Origin: Candidatus Acidiferrales bacterium
Lineage (GTDB): Bacteria; Acidobacteriota; Terriglobia; Acidiferrales; UBA7541
Assembly (NCBI GenBank): GCA_031296075.1
Contig: JARLGK010000132.1
Location: forward strand, 1 to 38,272
DNA length: 38,272 bases
Direction: 5' to 3'
Every line of letters starts with the position of its first letter. The first letter of the stretch is position 1. The notes beneath the pieces were generated by a model, which made no database searches, was not told the origin of the DNA, and saw only the letters and a program-made list of their open reading frames with translations. Below are positions 1-8,510 of this stretch, piece after piece. Position numbers and translations under genes: made by a program.

Positions 1-163
1 AAACTCGTGACAGGTATATCAAGACCGTTATCCGCACTAGGAAAGATCTGAGCTGCAGGATGGCTCGCAACGCTGGCCCCACTGTTTTCCATCGAAGTGC
101 TCCTCCGTTCGGCTACCTCAAACGCTAATGCTGCCTTCCTCCAATCGCTCCAGGTTGTCGAAG

Positions 164-1039
164 ATGCAGATGACGCTAGTGATGTTCTGCATGCTCGTAT
201 TGGTGCCTGGTACGCCTTCGCGCGGAACAGAGTTGAAGCAGGAAACGGCGGCGTCGTTCGACCGCTACATTCGCGCTGTCGAAGCTCGGCTGGGCGACGA
301 TATAAACAGGGACCAATTCCTTGCTGTCGATCGTTTGCCTGATGCACGCCGTCAGCAGGCTTACAATCGGCTGCGACTTGGCGAAATCTATATTGACGAA
401 CTGCATGCCCGGGAAGGCGATCACTCGATTCGCATTCCCAGTGGCCATATCCATCACTGGGTAGGAATAATCTTCATACCCAATGCCACGCTCCCGGAAA
501 CAATCGACGTGCTGCACGATTACGCCAACCAGCAGGACCTTTACAAACCCCAGGTTCGCCGGTCGCAATTGATCGAGCAAAGTGGGAGCGAATCCAAGAT
601 TTACCTTCAACTTTTCAATGATGCGGTGGTTACAGTCGTCCTGAACGCTTATTTCGACGTCAACGACGTAGATTTCGGAAGCATCCGCCATCAAATCGAG
701 GTCCGCTCCACGCGAATTGCCGAAGTTGCGAATCCGGGCAAGCCCAACGAACAGGAGCATCCACCTGGAAACGATCATGGATACATGTGGCGCTTCAACA
801 GCTATTGGCGAGTGGAGGAAAAGGACGGAGGCGTATATGTCCAGAACGAATCGGTGGTGTTAAGCCGGACCAGTCCGGCGGTACTCGCGTGGCTGATCAA
901 CCCTATGACCAAAAAAATTCCCCGCAACATTCTGCTCAACCTTCTGAAAGCCACACGAAACGCTGCAATGTCCTCGAAAGCTTATACTCACAGCTCCCTA
1001 GAAGCAGACCGCGCCTCGGAAGCGTCACATGGACGATAA
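164..1039 (+). CDS. Secreted START/SRPBCC-like protein, function unknown
   Basis: The frame stops at 1037-1039. I choose the ATG at 164 because the protein then opens with a short hydrophobic signal peptide (about residues 3-20, followed by a polar mature region). The in-frame ATG at 128 would place 12 extra polar residues in front. No strong ribosome site decides between them. The mature part is mixed alpha/beta. Its C-terminal third carries the pattern YWRVEEKDGGVYVQNES followed by LSRTSP and a Trp-Leu-Ile-Asn-Pro segment. I associate this pattern with START/SRPBCC-like ligand-binding folds seen often in Acidobacteriota; that assignment is from memory of the family, not from a search. The gene is convergent with lemA, about 100 bases away. 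Ligand and role are unknown. Confidence 0.65.
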   Translation: MQMTLVMFCMLVLVPGTPSRGTELKQETAASFDRYIRAVEARLGDDINRDQFLAVDRLPDARRQQAYNRLRLGEIYIDELHAREGDHSIRIPSGHIHHWVGIIFIPNATLPETIDVLHDYANQQDLYKPQVRRSQLIEQSGSESKIYLQLFNDAVVTVVLNAYFDVNDVDFGSIRHQIEVRSTRIAEVANPGKPNEQEHPPGNDHGYMWRFNSYWRVEEKDGGVYVQNESVVLSRTSPAVLAWLINPMTKKIPRNILLNLLKATRNAAMSSKAYTHSSLEADRASEASHGR

Positions 1040-1139
1040 ACGCGTTGACCGGACGAGTGCCCGCTGAAAAAGGCCGTCCTTTCCAAACTGCACGACCACG
1101 CGCCACGCGCACTAGCGCGAAGCACTGCGCCTTAGCTCA

Positions 1140-1721
1140 CTAGCGATTCGGCGGCGGGAACTGCACCTTCGGCACCGCGCGGGAGGCTTCCGTAGCCGCG
1201 AAGTACGCGTCGTTGCGCGCGAATCCGGCCATGCCCGCGATGACGTTGTTTGGGAACTGCAGGATGAAGGTGTTGTACGCCTGAATCGCGTCGTCGTAGC
1301 GCTTGCGCTCAACGGCGATGCGATTCTCGGTGCCCGCCAGCTCGTCCTGCAACCGCAGGAAATTTTCGTTCGATTTGAGCTGCGGATAGTTTTCGACAAT
1401 CAGCAGCAAGCGGCTCAGCGCGCCGTCCAGCTGTCCGTTCGCGGCGATCTTATCCTTCGGAGTCTGCGCGCCACCCAGGGCCGCGCGCGCCTTGGCGATG
1501 TCGTCGTACACGGTCTGCTCTTGCGCGGCGAAGCCCTTGACCGTCTCAACGAGGTTCGGAATCAGGTCGGAGCGGCGCTGGAGGACCACGTCCACCTGCG
1601 CCCAGTCGGACTTGACCGTTTCATTCAGCGTGACCATCTGATTCCGGCGCGAGATGAACATGCCGCCACAAAGCAGCGCAAGAATCACCAGTACCGCGAC
1701 AATTCCGAGAAATACCTTCAT
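1140..1721 (-). CDS. lemA: LemA family membrane protein
   Basis: This is a 193-residue LemA-type protein: one N-terminal membrane helix (about residues 3-23, rich in Val/Leu/Ile), a short basic stretch, then a long helical region. The family core is clear: LNETVKSDWAQVDVVLQRR, DLIPNLVETVKG, ENYPQLKSNENF and YNTFILQFPNN. The ATG at 1721 is preceded by GGAGG with six bases of spacing, which rules out the longer frame starting at 1748. LemA proteins have a short outward N-terminus and a cytoplasmic helical bundle; their biochemical role is not settled. A TPM-domain gene lies upstream on the same strand, the usual LemA partner, but a nucleotidyltransferase-like gene lies between them here. All three are probably one transcript. 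Confidence 0.93.
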   Translation of the reverse strand: MKVFLGIVAVLVILALLCGGMFISRRNQMVTLNETVKSDWAQVDVVLQRRSDLIPNLVETVKGFAAQEQTVYDDIAKARAALGGAQTPKDKIAANGQLDGALSRLLLIVENYPQLKSNENFLRLQDELAGTENRIAVERKRYDDAIQAYNTFILQFPNNVIAGMAGFARNDAYFAATEASRAVPKVQFPPPNR

Positions 1722-1799
1722 GAGAAGCCTCCGCCGAAAGTCTATCACCGAACAACCGACCGCTATCGCGCGACCCTACATCAAATACGCTCGGCCGGC

Positions 1800-2516
1800 C
1801 TAGGAAGTTTCGAGCCGCCGGTCCACTTCGTTGGTCACGATCTCGACAAACTCGAGGTAAGTCTGCAGCGCCGCTTCGACATCAATTTCCTTCTCCTTGC
1901 GCTTCCCCGCGCGGAATTCCAGGATGCTGTGGAATCCGGACGCGTCCGCTCCGGCGAGCGCCGCGACGCCATCCACGGCTTCCCGCTTTCCATGCGGCGG
2001 CGGCTGGCCCAGCGCGATCAACGCGTGGCGGAACATCACGCAGAACGTCGCCATGGACGCAAGCATGATGCCAAGATGAGCCTTCTTCTTCGGAGGCGCC
2101 GTGAGGATGGCCTGCCGCAGCCGCAGCCAGTTGGTCCGCAGCTCGCGCTCGACTTGCAGCCGATGCAGCTTCATAGGCACCTCCATCTGCTCCAGAAAAT
2201 CCGCGCCGAATAGCATCCGGTGATGCCGCTTCATATCGAACAGCTCGATCGCAAACACGTCCGCCGACCGCTCCAGTTCGTCGAGCGTCAGAATCTGCGG
2301 CGCGGGATTGCGCTGGCCCATCCACCATTCCGCGACTCCGTGAAGGCGCTCGAGTTCGGGAACCGTCGCGCGATCCACCACGCACAGGATGTTCAGGTCG
2401 GAGTGCTGCCCCTGAAACTCCGCAGTCGCGCCCGAGCCGTAAAGCACCACGGCCTTCAAATTCTCGCCTGCCGCCGATTTCAGCCGCGCCACCAATTCGC
2501 TCAGTTTCGTTTCCAT
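1800..2516 (-). CDS. Nucleotidyltransferase-fold protein with altered catalytic motif
   Basis: The 238-residue protein has a polymerase-beta/MNT-type nucleotidyltransferase start: VVLYGSGATAEFQGQHSDLN corresponds to the family motif G-S-x(9-12)-D-x-D. The second metal-binding Asp is Asn here (SDLN), so ordinary two-metal nucleotidyl transfer may be lost or changed. The rest is helical, with a basic RHHRMLFGADFLEQ stretch and a hydrophobic helix near residues 150-170. I use the ATG at 2516; a TTG at 2543 would add nine residues, and GAGG upstream of the ATG is rather far away (11 bases). The gene lies 48 bases downstream of the TPM-domain gene and about 80 upstream of lemA, all on the minus strand. 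The substrate cannot be named. Confidence 0.75.
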   Translation of the reverse strand: METKLSELVARLKSAAGENLKAVVLYGSGATAEFQGQHSDLNILCVVDRATVPELERLHGVAEWWMGQRNPAPQILTLDELERSADVFAIELFDMKRHHRMLFGADFLEQMEVPMKLHRLQVERELRTNWLRLRQAILTAPPKKKAHLGIMLASMATFCVMFRHALIALGQPPPHGKREAVDGVAALAGADASGFHSILEFRAGKRKEKEIDVEAALQTYLEFVEIVTNEVDRRLETS

Positions 2517-2564
2517 GCCTTGAACCACCTCGCCGCGTAACAAACGCGATCAATTGCTACCATG

Positions 2565-3455
2565 TCACCAGCCGCCGCTAGCTCCGCCGCCCCCAAAGCC
2601 ACCGCCTCCGCCAAACCCACCGCCCCCGAATCCACCGAAACCTCCACCGCCCCCACCTCCGAAACCGCCTCCACCGCCCCGCCCGCCACCACCCATGCTT
2701 CCGCCGATCAGGGGCCAGATCCACCATCCGCTACCCATCCCTCCCCGCCCGCGAGGCCCGGCGCCGCTACTCATGGCTCGTATCACGTAAAAAACAAAGA
2801 TGACAATCATGAATATGGCGAACGGAGGGATCCGAGGGGCACCTCTTTCTTCCTCGCGGCGCGAGGGAGAAGCGCCCGTCAGCGTCACGCCCTTGTCCGT
2901 GGCAATCACATCCGCGACTCTCCGCGTCACCAGATAGAGCGCAGCGTCGTAGTTGTTGGCGCGCAAATCGGGCGTGGCTTCGCGCAGGAAACCACCGACC
3001 TTCCCGTCGGGCAGAATTGACTCCAGCGCGTACCCTACTTCGACGCGGTCTTTGTGATCGTCCGTGGCGAAAAGAATCAGGACGCCACGGCCCGCACCCT
3101 TCGGGCCAAGACCAATTCGCTCGGCAAGGTCGTGCGAATAGTCTTCGATTGGCCCGCCGCCGAGCGACTTAATCGTGACGACTGCGATCTCCGCTTGGGT
3201 TTTCTGGCTGACTTCCGTACACAGCGACGTGAGCTCGTCGCGCCCACCCTGGCTCAAAACTCCCGCCAGATCCGTAACATACCCGGTGGCCTTGACCTGA
3301 ACGGCTACCTGGTCGGCGGATTGCGCGCGGGCATTGCCGGCCGAGAAACTCAGGGCGATGGCGACGCCGGAGAGCAGCAGAATCGCGCACATCCGTTGCC
3401 GAGCGCGTTTAGGTAACCAGGGTGAGGGCATGAGCGGTTTAACCGGCTGCGCCAT
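2565..3455 (-). CDS. TPM-domain (YgcG-type) protein with glycine-rich tail
   Basis: The 296-residue protein has an N-terminal signal or anchor segment (about 22-45, ending near NARAQS). A TPM domain follows at roughly 55-195, recognisable by TGYVTDLAGVLS, AEIAVVTIKSLGG, GVLILFATDDHKDRVEVGY and LESILPDGKVG. A membrane helix lies near 215-235. The tail of about 45 residues is almost only Gly and Phe, ending GGGASGGW. TPM proteins with Gly-rich tails commonly accompany LemA in bacteria and are thought to act at the cell envelope. The start ATG at 3455 has GAGG seven bases upstream. It heads the minus-strand group leading to the nucleotidyltransferase-like gene and lemA. The GGC/GGT-rich tail produces a proline-rich shadow frame on the other strand. 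Confidence 0.9.
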   Translation of the reverse strand: MAQPVKPLMPSPWLPKRARQRMCAILLLSGVAIALSFSAGNARAQSADQVAVQVKATGYVTDLAGVLSQGGRDELTSLCTEVSQKTQAEIAVVTIKSLGGGPIEDYSHDLAERIGLGPKGAGRGVLILFATDDHKDRVEVGYALESILPDGKVGGFLREATPDLRANNYDAALYLVTRRVADVIATDKGVTLTGASPSRREEERGAPRIPPFAIFMIVIFVFYVIRAMSSGAGPRGRGGMGSGWWIWPLIGGSMGGGGRGGGGGFGGGGGGGFGGFGGGGFGGGGGFGGGGASGGW

Positions 3456-3766
3456 GTTAGTTCCTCGCTTCCTCCAGTGTCAACGAGCGCGCGGAACCGA
3501 AAGTTTCACCGCAGCGCCAATCGCCGCCCCGCGAGGGTGTGCTAGACTTATGCGTTCGCCGGTTCGAATGTGCCGGAAGTATCGCGGAATGAACTTTTTG
3601 GAGCGCCCGAGTTCCCTCCTGTACGTCCAATGGCACGGGAACAAGCATTGCTGCGGTGCCCTATGACTGGATTCTTTCTGAAACAAATTGTGCCCCCCGC
3701 ACGTTTCAATACATTGGGGTTGTGCACACGTCTCCGAAGGCCTGATATCTTGAGAGGACAAACACG
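3456..3766. other. Gene-free divergent intergenic region
   Basis: This stretch separates the minus-strand TPM start (3455) from the plus-strand TolC start (3767), so both promoters should lie here. I see no convincing -35/-10 pair. TTGTGC at 3720 with GATATC at 3744 has acceptable spacing but a poor -10. An AGAGGA ribosome site precedes the TolC start by about eight bases. A TTCGAAT at about 3563 resembles a tRNA T-loop, but the flanking bases do not pair. Confidence 0.5.
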
Positions 3767-5755
3767 ATGAGTGGAAGGTTAACGCATGCGGCGATGGCTC
3801 TGTTGACGGCGGCGTCCCTGGCTCTCTCGCCGGTACTCGTACAAGCGCAGGACGCGCCTGCTCAGACAACGCCCGCTCCAACGGTGCAGGCTCCGGCACC
3901 GGCGGCACCTGTGACTCCGCCCCCGGCCCGCAAACTAGACCTGTCCACGGGACCGAACTACTCGAATGGGCCGCAGTGGTTCCCGAACGTGTTCGCGCCG
4001 TACGTGCCGATGAACACGCCGCAGCCCATCTTGACCAATTCGCCGCGCATCGGCCAGTTGATTGACAACGGCAAGCTCGTGCTCAGCCTGGACGACGCCA
4101 TTTCGCTCGCGCTCGAAAACAACCTCGACATCGCCGTCCAGCGCTATACGCCCTGGCTCAATCAGGCCAGCCTGCTGCTGGCAAAATCAGGCGTCAACGG
4201 TAAGACGGTCTTCGATCCTTCGGTCACTTCGACCCTCAGCCTGGAAGAGCAGACGGTTCCGGTCAATAACCCGTTTTTCGCCGGCGTCAGCGCCGGATCG
4301 GCCATCAACGACATCATCCAGCATTCTACGGTTGCGAATTTCGCCTATACGCAAGGATTCGAGCCGGGCACTCAGCTCCAGGTGACGTTCGACAATACGC
4401 GCTCGTCCACCACCTCCGCGTTCAACTCCTTTAACCCGTCCGTGCAAACCAGCATGCAGGTTGAACTCATTCAACCGCTCCTGAATGGCTTCGGGCGAAC
4501 GATCAACGACCGCTACATCATCGAGGCGAAGAACACGCTGAAAGTCGGCGAATCGCAATTCGCCCAGCAGGTGATGACCACCATCGCGGCGGTCGCGAAC
4601 GACTACTGGGAACTTGTCTACGCCCGCGAGAACGTGAAAGTCGAGCAGGCCGCCGTCGGCGTGTCCCAGAAACTTTACGAGGACAACAAGAAGCAGCTGG
4701 AAATTGGCACCATGGCTCCGCTGGACGTTCTCACCGCGGAATCGCAGCTCGCCACAGACCAGCAGAATCTGATCGTCGCGCAGACCGTCCAATTGCAGGA
4801 CGAAACCATTCTGATGAACGCCATCACCAAGGACCCGCTCAGCGGCCCACTCGCCAGCGTCGAAATCATTCCCACCACGCCCATCCTGCCGCCGGACGTG
4901 ACTGAAAACATCTCCATCCAGGATGCCGTGAAGGAAGCCTGGCAGAAGCGGCCCGAGCTTCTGCAAGCCGACCTGAACCTGAAGAACGCGGCGGTTGAAG
5001 TAAAGGCAACGAAGAATCTGCTGCTGCCGACGGTAAACCTCTTCGGACTCTACAACTCGACGGGTCTCGATGGAGTCGCCACGCCGAAGGTGCTGACCGG
5101 CGCGTTCGCCGTAACCGGCGAAGTTTTTGGTACAGCCGGAACGGGCGGCATAATCCCCCCAGGCACGTTGCCTACGGGGTTCGTGGGAACTCCAGTAAGC
5201 ACCCCCGGTACGCCGATCTCAACTGGTTTAAGTGATAGTTGGGATCAACTCTTCCACAGCAAGTTTCCGACCTTCGAGGGCGGTATCAACCTCACCCTTC
5301 CGATCCGCAATCGCGCAGCGCAGTCGGCCAACGCGACGGCGCTATTGAATGAACGGGAGCAGGATGTTTCGTACCGCCGCCTGCAGAACAGCATCTTCCT
5401 CAGCGTGCGCAACGCCCAGATCGCGCTCACGCAGGGCCGCGGGCAGGTTGCTGCCGCGGAAAAGGCGCGCAGCCTGGCGCAGCAGACTCTGGACGACGAG
5501 GAGAAAAAGTATCAGCTCGGTTCGTCCACCAGCTACAACGTCGTATTGCGTTCCCGCGACCTGACCACCGCCAAAGGCACCGAACTCCGCGCGCGTATCA
5601 ATTTGATCGAGGCTGCGGTAGCCTTCAATCAAGCCGTCGGCCGCACGCTCGAAGTCAACAACATCAGCGTGGCCGACGCTCTCAAGGGTGCCGTCTCGGG
5701 CGTCCCGAATATTCCCGGCACGCCGGACGCGGACGCTCAGGCCGGCCACAGATAA
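3767..5755 (+). CDS. TolC-family outer membrane efflux protein
   Basis: The 662-residue protein starts with a signal peptide (about residues 1-28, ending VLVQAQ). A Pro/Ala/Thr-rich linker follows (about 28-55), then two TolC/OEP repeats. Typical markers are LSLDDAISLALENNLDIAV near residue 105, EDNKKQLEIGTMAPLDVLTA near 310 (periplasmic helix with the G-x-x-x-x-x-D/L-V pattern) and the second repeat QLGSSTSYNVVLRSRDLTT near 580. TolC proteins trimerise into an outer-membrane beta barrel plus periplasmic tunnel that serves efflux pumps or type I secretion. At 662 residues it is longer than E. coli TolC (493), with the extra length in the N-terminal linker and the Gly/Thr-rich insert near 440-490. 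No inner-membrane pump gene is adjacent. Only 16 bases separate it from the mutase gene downstream, so read-through is likely. Confidence 0.9.
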   Translation: MSGRLTHAAMALLTAASLALSPVLVQAQDAPAQTTPAPTVQAPAPAAPVTPPPARKLDLSTGPNYSNGPQWFPNVFAPYVPMNTPQPILTNSPRIGQLIDNGKLVLSLDDAISLALENNLDIAVQRYTPWLNQASLLLAKSGVNGKTVFDPSVTSTLSLEEQTVPVNNPFFAGVSAGSAINDIIQHSTVANFAYTQGFEPGTQLQVTFDNTRSSTTSAFNSFNPSVQTSMQVELIQPLLNGFGRTINDRYIIEAKNTLKVGESQFAQQVMTTIAAVANDYWELVYARENVKVEQAAVGVSQKLYEDNKKQLEIGTMAPLDVLTAESQLATDQQNLIVAQTVQLQDETILMNAITKDPLSGPLASVEIIPTTPILPPDVTENISIQDAVKEAWQKRPELLQADLNLKNAAVEVKATKNLLLPTVNLFGLYNSTGLDGVATPKVLTGAFAVTGEVFGTAGTGGIIPPGTLPTGFVGTPVSTPGTPISTGLSDSWDQLFHSKFPTFEGGINLTLPIRNRAAQSANATALLNEREQDVSYRRLQNSIFLSVRNAQIALTQGRGQVAAAEKARSLAQQTLDDEEKKYQLGSSTSYNVVLRSRDLTTAKGTELRARINLIEAAVAFNQAVGRTLEVNNISVADALKGAVSGVPNIPGTPDADAQAGHR

Positions 5756-5771
5756 CATCGAGGGGTGACGC

Positions 5772-7481
<1,710 letters not shown>

Positions 7482-7490
7482 CCGCGAAAG

Positions 7491-7542
7491 GGTTTCAGGT
7501 TTCAGGTTTCAGGTTTCAGGTTTCAGGTTTCAGGTTTCAGGT
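7491..7542 (+). repeat. Heptamer tandem repeat (GGTTTCA)x7
   Basis: Seven perfect head-to-tail copies of GGTTTCA (7491-7539) are followed by a partial GGT. It begins ten bases after the mutase stop codon. The copies are identical, so the array is probably young or prone to slippage. It lies directly outside the left inverted repeat of the GxxExxY cassette. Confidence 0.97.
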
Positions 7543-7551
7543 CTTGCCTTT

Positions 7552-7596
7552 GCGCTACCTCTGTGGTCTCTGTGCCGTCTCTGTGAACTCTGTGTT
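7552..7596 (-). repeat. Left inverted repeat of GxxExxY cassette (CACAGAG family, reverse orientation)
   Basis: The 45-base tract carries four CTCTGTG cores. Its reverse complement matches 8014-8058 at 37 of 45 positions with no gap. On the minus strand the heptamers are arranged heptamer-2-heptamer-4-heptamer-2-heptamer. The inner end is 24 bases from the GxxExxY start codon. Confidence 0.9.
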
Positions 7597-7620
7597 AAAT
7601 TCCCCTTCCGGACGTACCTC

Positions 7621-7992
7621 ATGCCCGACAACGACCTCACCCACGCAATCATCGGCGCCGCTATCGAGGTTCACCGACTCCTCGGTCCGGGACTACTCGA
7701 ATCCGCCTACGAAGAATGCCTGGCCCGAGAATTTGTCCTTCGCCGAATTGCGTTCGAGCGGCAGAAGCCCGCGCCGGTGATCTACAAAGACGTGAAGCTT
7801 GAATGCGGCTATCGCTTGGATTTTCTCGTCGATGGCAAAGTAGTAGTCGAATTGAAAGCGGTCGAGTGCTTCGCTCCGGTTCACGAGGCAATCGTGCTAA
7901 CTTATTTGAGACTCTCGGGCTGCGGGCTTGGCCTGTTGATAAACTTCAATGTGCCGATACTCAAAGACGGTATTCGCCGATACGCTCTCTGA
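7621..7992 (+). CDS. GxxExxY family protein, PD-(D/E)xK nuclease-like
   Basis: The 123-residue protein matches the GxxExxY family closely: the naming motif is G24-L-L-E27-S-A-Y30, inside HRLLGPGLLESAYEECLARE. A nuclease-superfamily core follows: YRLDFLVDGKVVVELKAVE, with Asp67 and Glu77-x-Lys79 in the positions of the PD-(D/E)xK metal site. The C-terminus (LGLLINFNVPILKDGIRR) is also typical. Family length is about 120-130 residues, so the gene looks intact. Its activity has not, to my knowledge, been defined; nuclease action is inferred from the fold. It begins at the ATG at 7621 and lies between the two mutase subunit genes, flanked by inverted CACAGAG-family repeats. It has no evident link to acyl-CoA metabolism and probably arrived by insertion. 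Confidence 0.92.
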   Translation: MPDNDLTHAIIGAAIEVHRLLGPGLLESAYEECLAREFVLRRIAFERQKPAPVIYKDVKLECGYRLDFLVDGKVVVELKAVECFAPVHEAIVLTYLRLSGCGLGLLINFNVPILKDGIRRYAL

Positions 7993-8013
7993 TTGCAAAG
8001 CACGAAAAGCTGC

Positions 8014-8058
8014 AACACAGAGACCACTGAGAAGGCACAGAGTCCACAGAGACACCGC
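8014..8058 (+). repeat. Right inverted repeat of GxxExxY cassette (CACAGAG family)
   Basis: Heptamers are CACAGAG (8016), CACTGAG (8025), CACAGAG (8036) and CACAGAG (8045), with spacers of 2, 4 (AAGG) and 2 bases. The tract is the inverted partner of 7552-7596 and ends six bases before the start codon of the B12-subunit gene, so it also supplies that gene's leader. Confidence 0.9.
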
Positions 8059-8064
8059 CACCAA

Positions 8065-8478
8065 ATGCCTGAGAAGAAGATACGCGTCCTGATCGCCAAG
8101 CCCGGCCTCGACGGCCACGACCGCGGCGCCAAAGTGATCGCCCGCGCGCTCCGCGACGCCGGTATGGAAGTGATCTACACGGGCCTGCGCCAGACGCCCG
8201 AAATGATCGCCTCGGCCGCCGTGCAGGAAGACGTTGACGTCATCGGCCTCTCGATCCTTTCCGGCGCGCACAACACGCTCTGCGCCCGCCTGATGGAACT
8301 CCTGCATGCCAAGGGCATGACCGACGTCACCGTCTTGATCGGCGGCATCATCCCCGAAGCCGACATTGCCGACCTCAAGAAAATAGGCATCGCCGAAGTT
8401 TTTCTTCCGGGGACCACGACCCAAGCCATTGTAGACTTCATCCGCCAGCGCGTTGCCGCGGCGCCGCGAGGCGCTTGA
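8065..8478 (+). CDS. B12-binding small subunit of acyl-CoA mutase (IcmB-like)
   Basis: The 137-residue protein is a free-standing cobalamin-binding Rossmann domain, matching IcmB in size (about 136). The base-off B12 signature is complete: D16-G-H18-D-R-G21 with His18 as the lower cobalt ligand, S63-I-L65, and G93-G94 in LIGGIIP. It partners the large subunit encoded at 5772-7481 to form the coenzyme-B12 mutase. The ATG at 8065 is chosen because [14 protein letters not shown] is the normal family start; the in-frame extension to 7993 is made of repeat DNA. The repeat leaves no clear ribosome site upstream, which may lower translation relative to the large subunit. Its stop TGA overlaps the first possible start of the carboxyltransferase frame. 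Confidence 0.93.
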   Translation: MPEKKIRVLIAKPGLDGHDRGAKVIARALRDAGMEVIYTGLRQTPEMIASAAVQEDVDVIGLSILSGAHNTLCARLMELLHAKGMTDVTVLIGGIIPEADIADLKKIGIAEVFLPGTTTQAIVDFIRQRVAAAPRGA

Positions 8479-8510
8479 CGCACTCCGCGCCGCGCCAAAA
8501 GGGACTTCGA

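Larger units (their letters stand above)
7552..8058 (+). mobile_element. Putative GxxExxY cassette bounded by 45-base inverted repeats
   Basis: A single small PD-(D/E)xK-like gene is held tightly between two inverted CACAGAG-family tracts, with only 24 and 21 bases between each tract and the reading frame. The whole unit lies between genes for the two subunits of one mutase, which are adjacent in most genomes. That position suggests insertion. I see no clear target-site duplication at the edges, so mobility is inferred from the structure and location only. Confidence 0.45.

Noticed and set aside
2554-2790. Proline-rich plus-strand frame
   Set aside because: It is the complement of the glycine-rich tail of the TPM-domain gene.
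3555-3575. TTCGAAT segment resembling a tRNA T-arm
   Set aside because: The bases on both sides do not pair, and no acceptor or anticodon stem surrounds it.
3631-3652. TGGCAC followed by TTGC as a sigma-54 promoter before the TolC gene
   Set aside because: The spacer is 11 bases where 5 are needed.
7491-8058. CRISPR-like array from repeated short units
   Set aside because: The GGTTTCA copies are head-to-tail with no spacers, and the heptamer tracts have only 2-4 base gaps; no cas gene is near.
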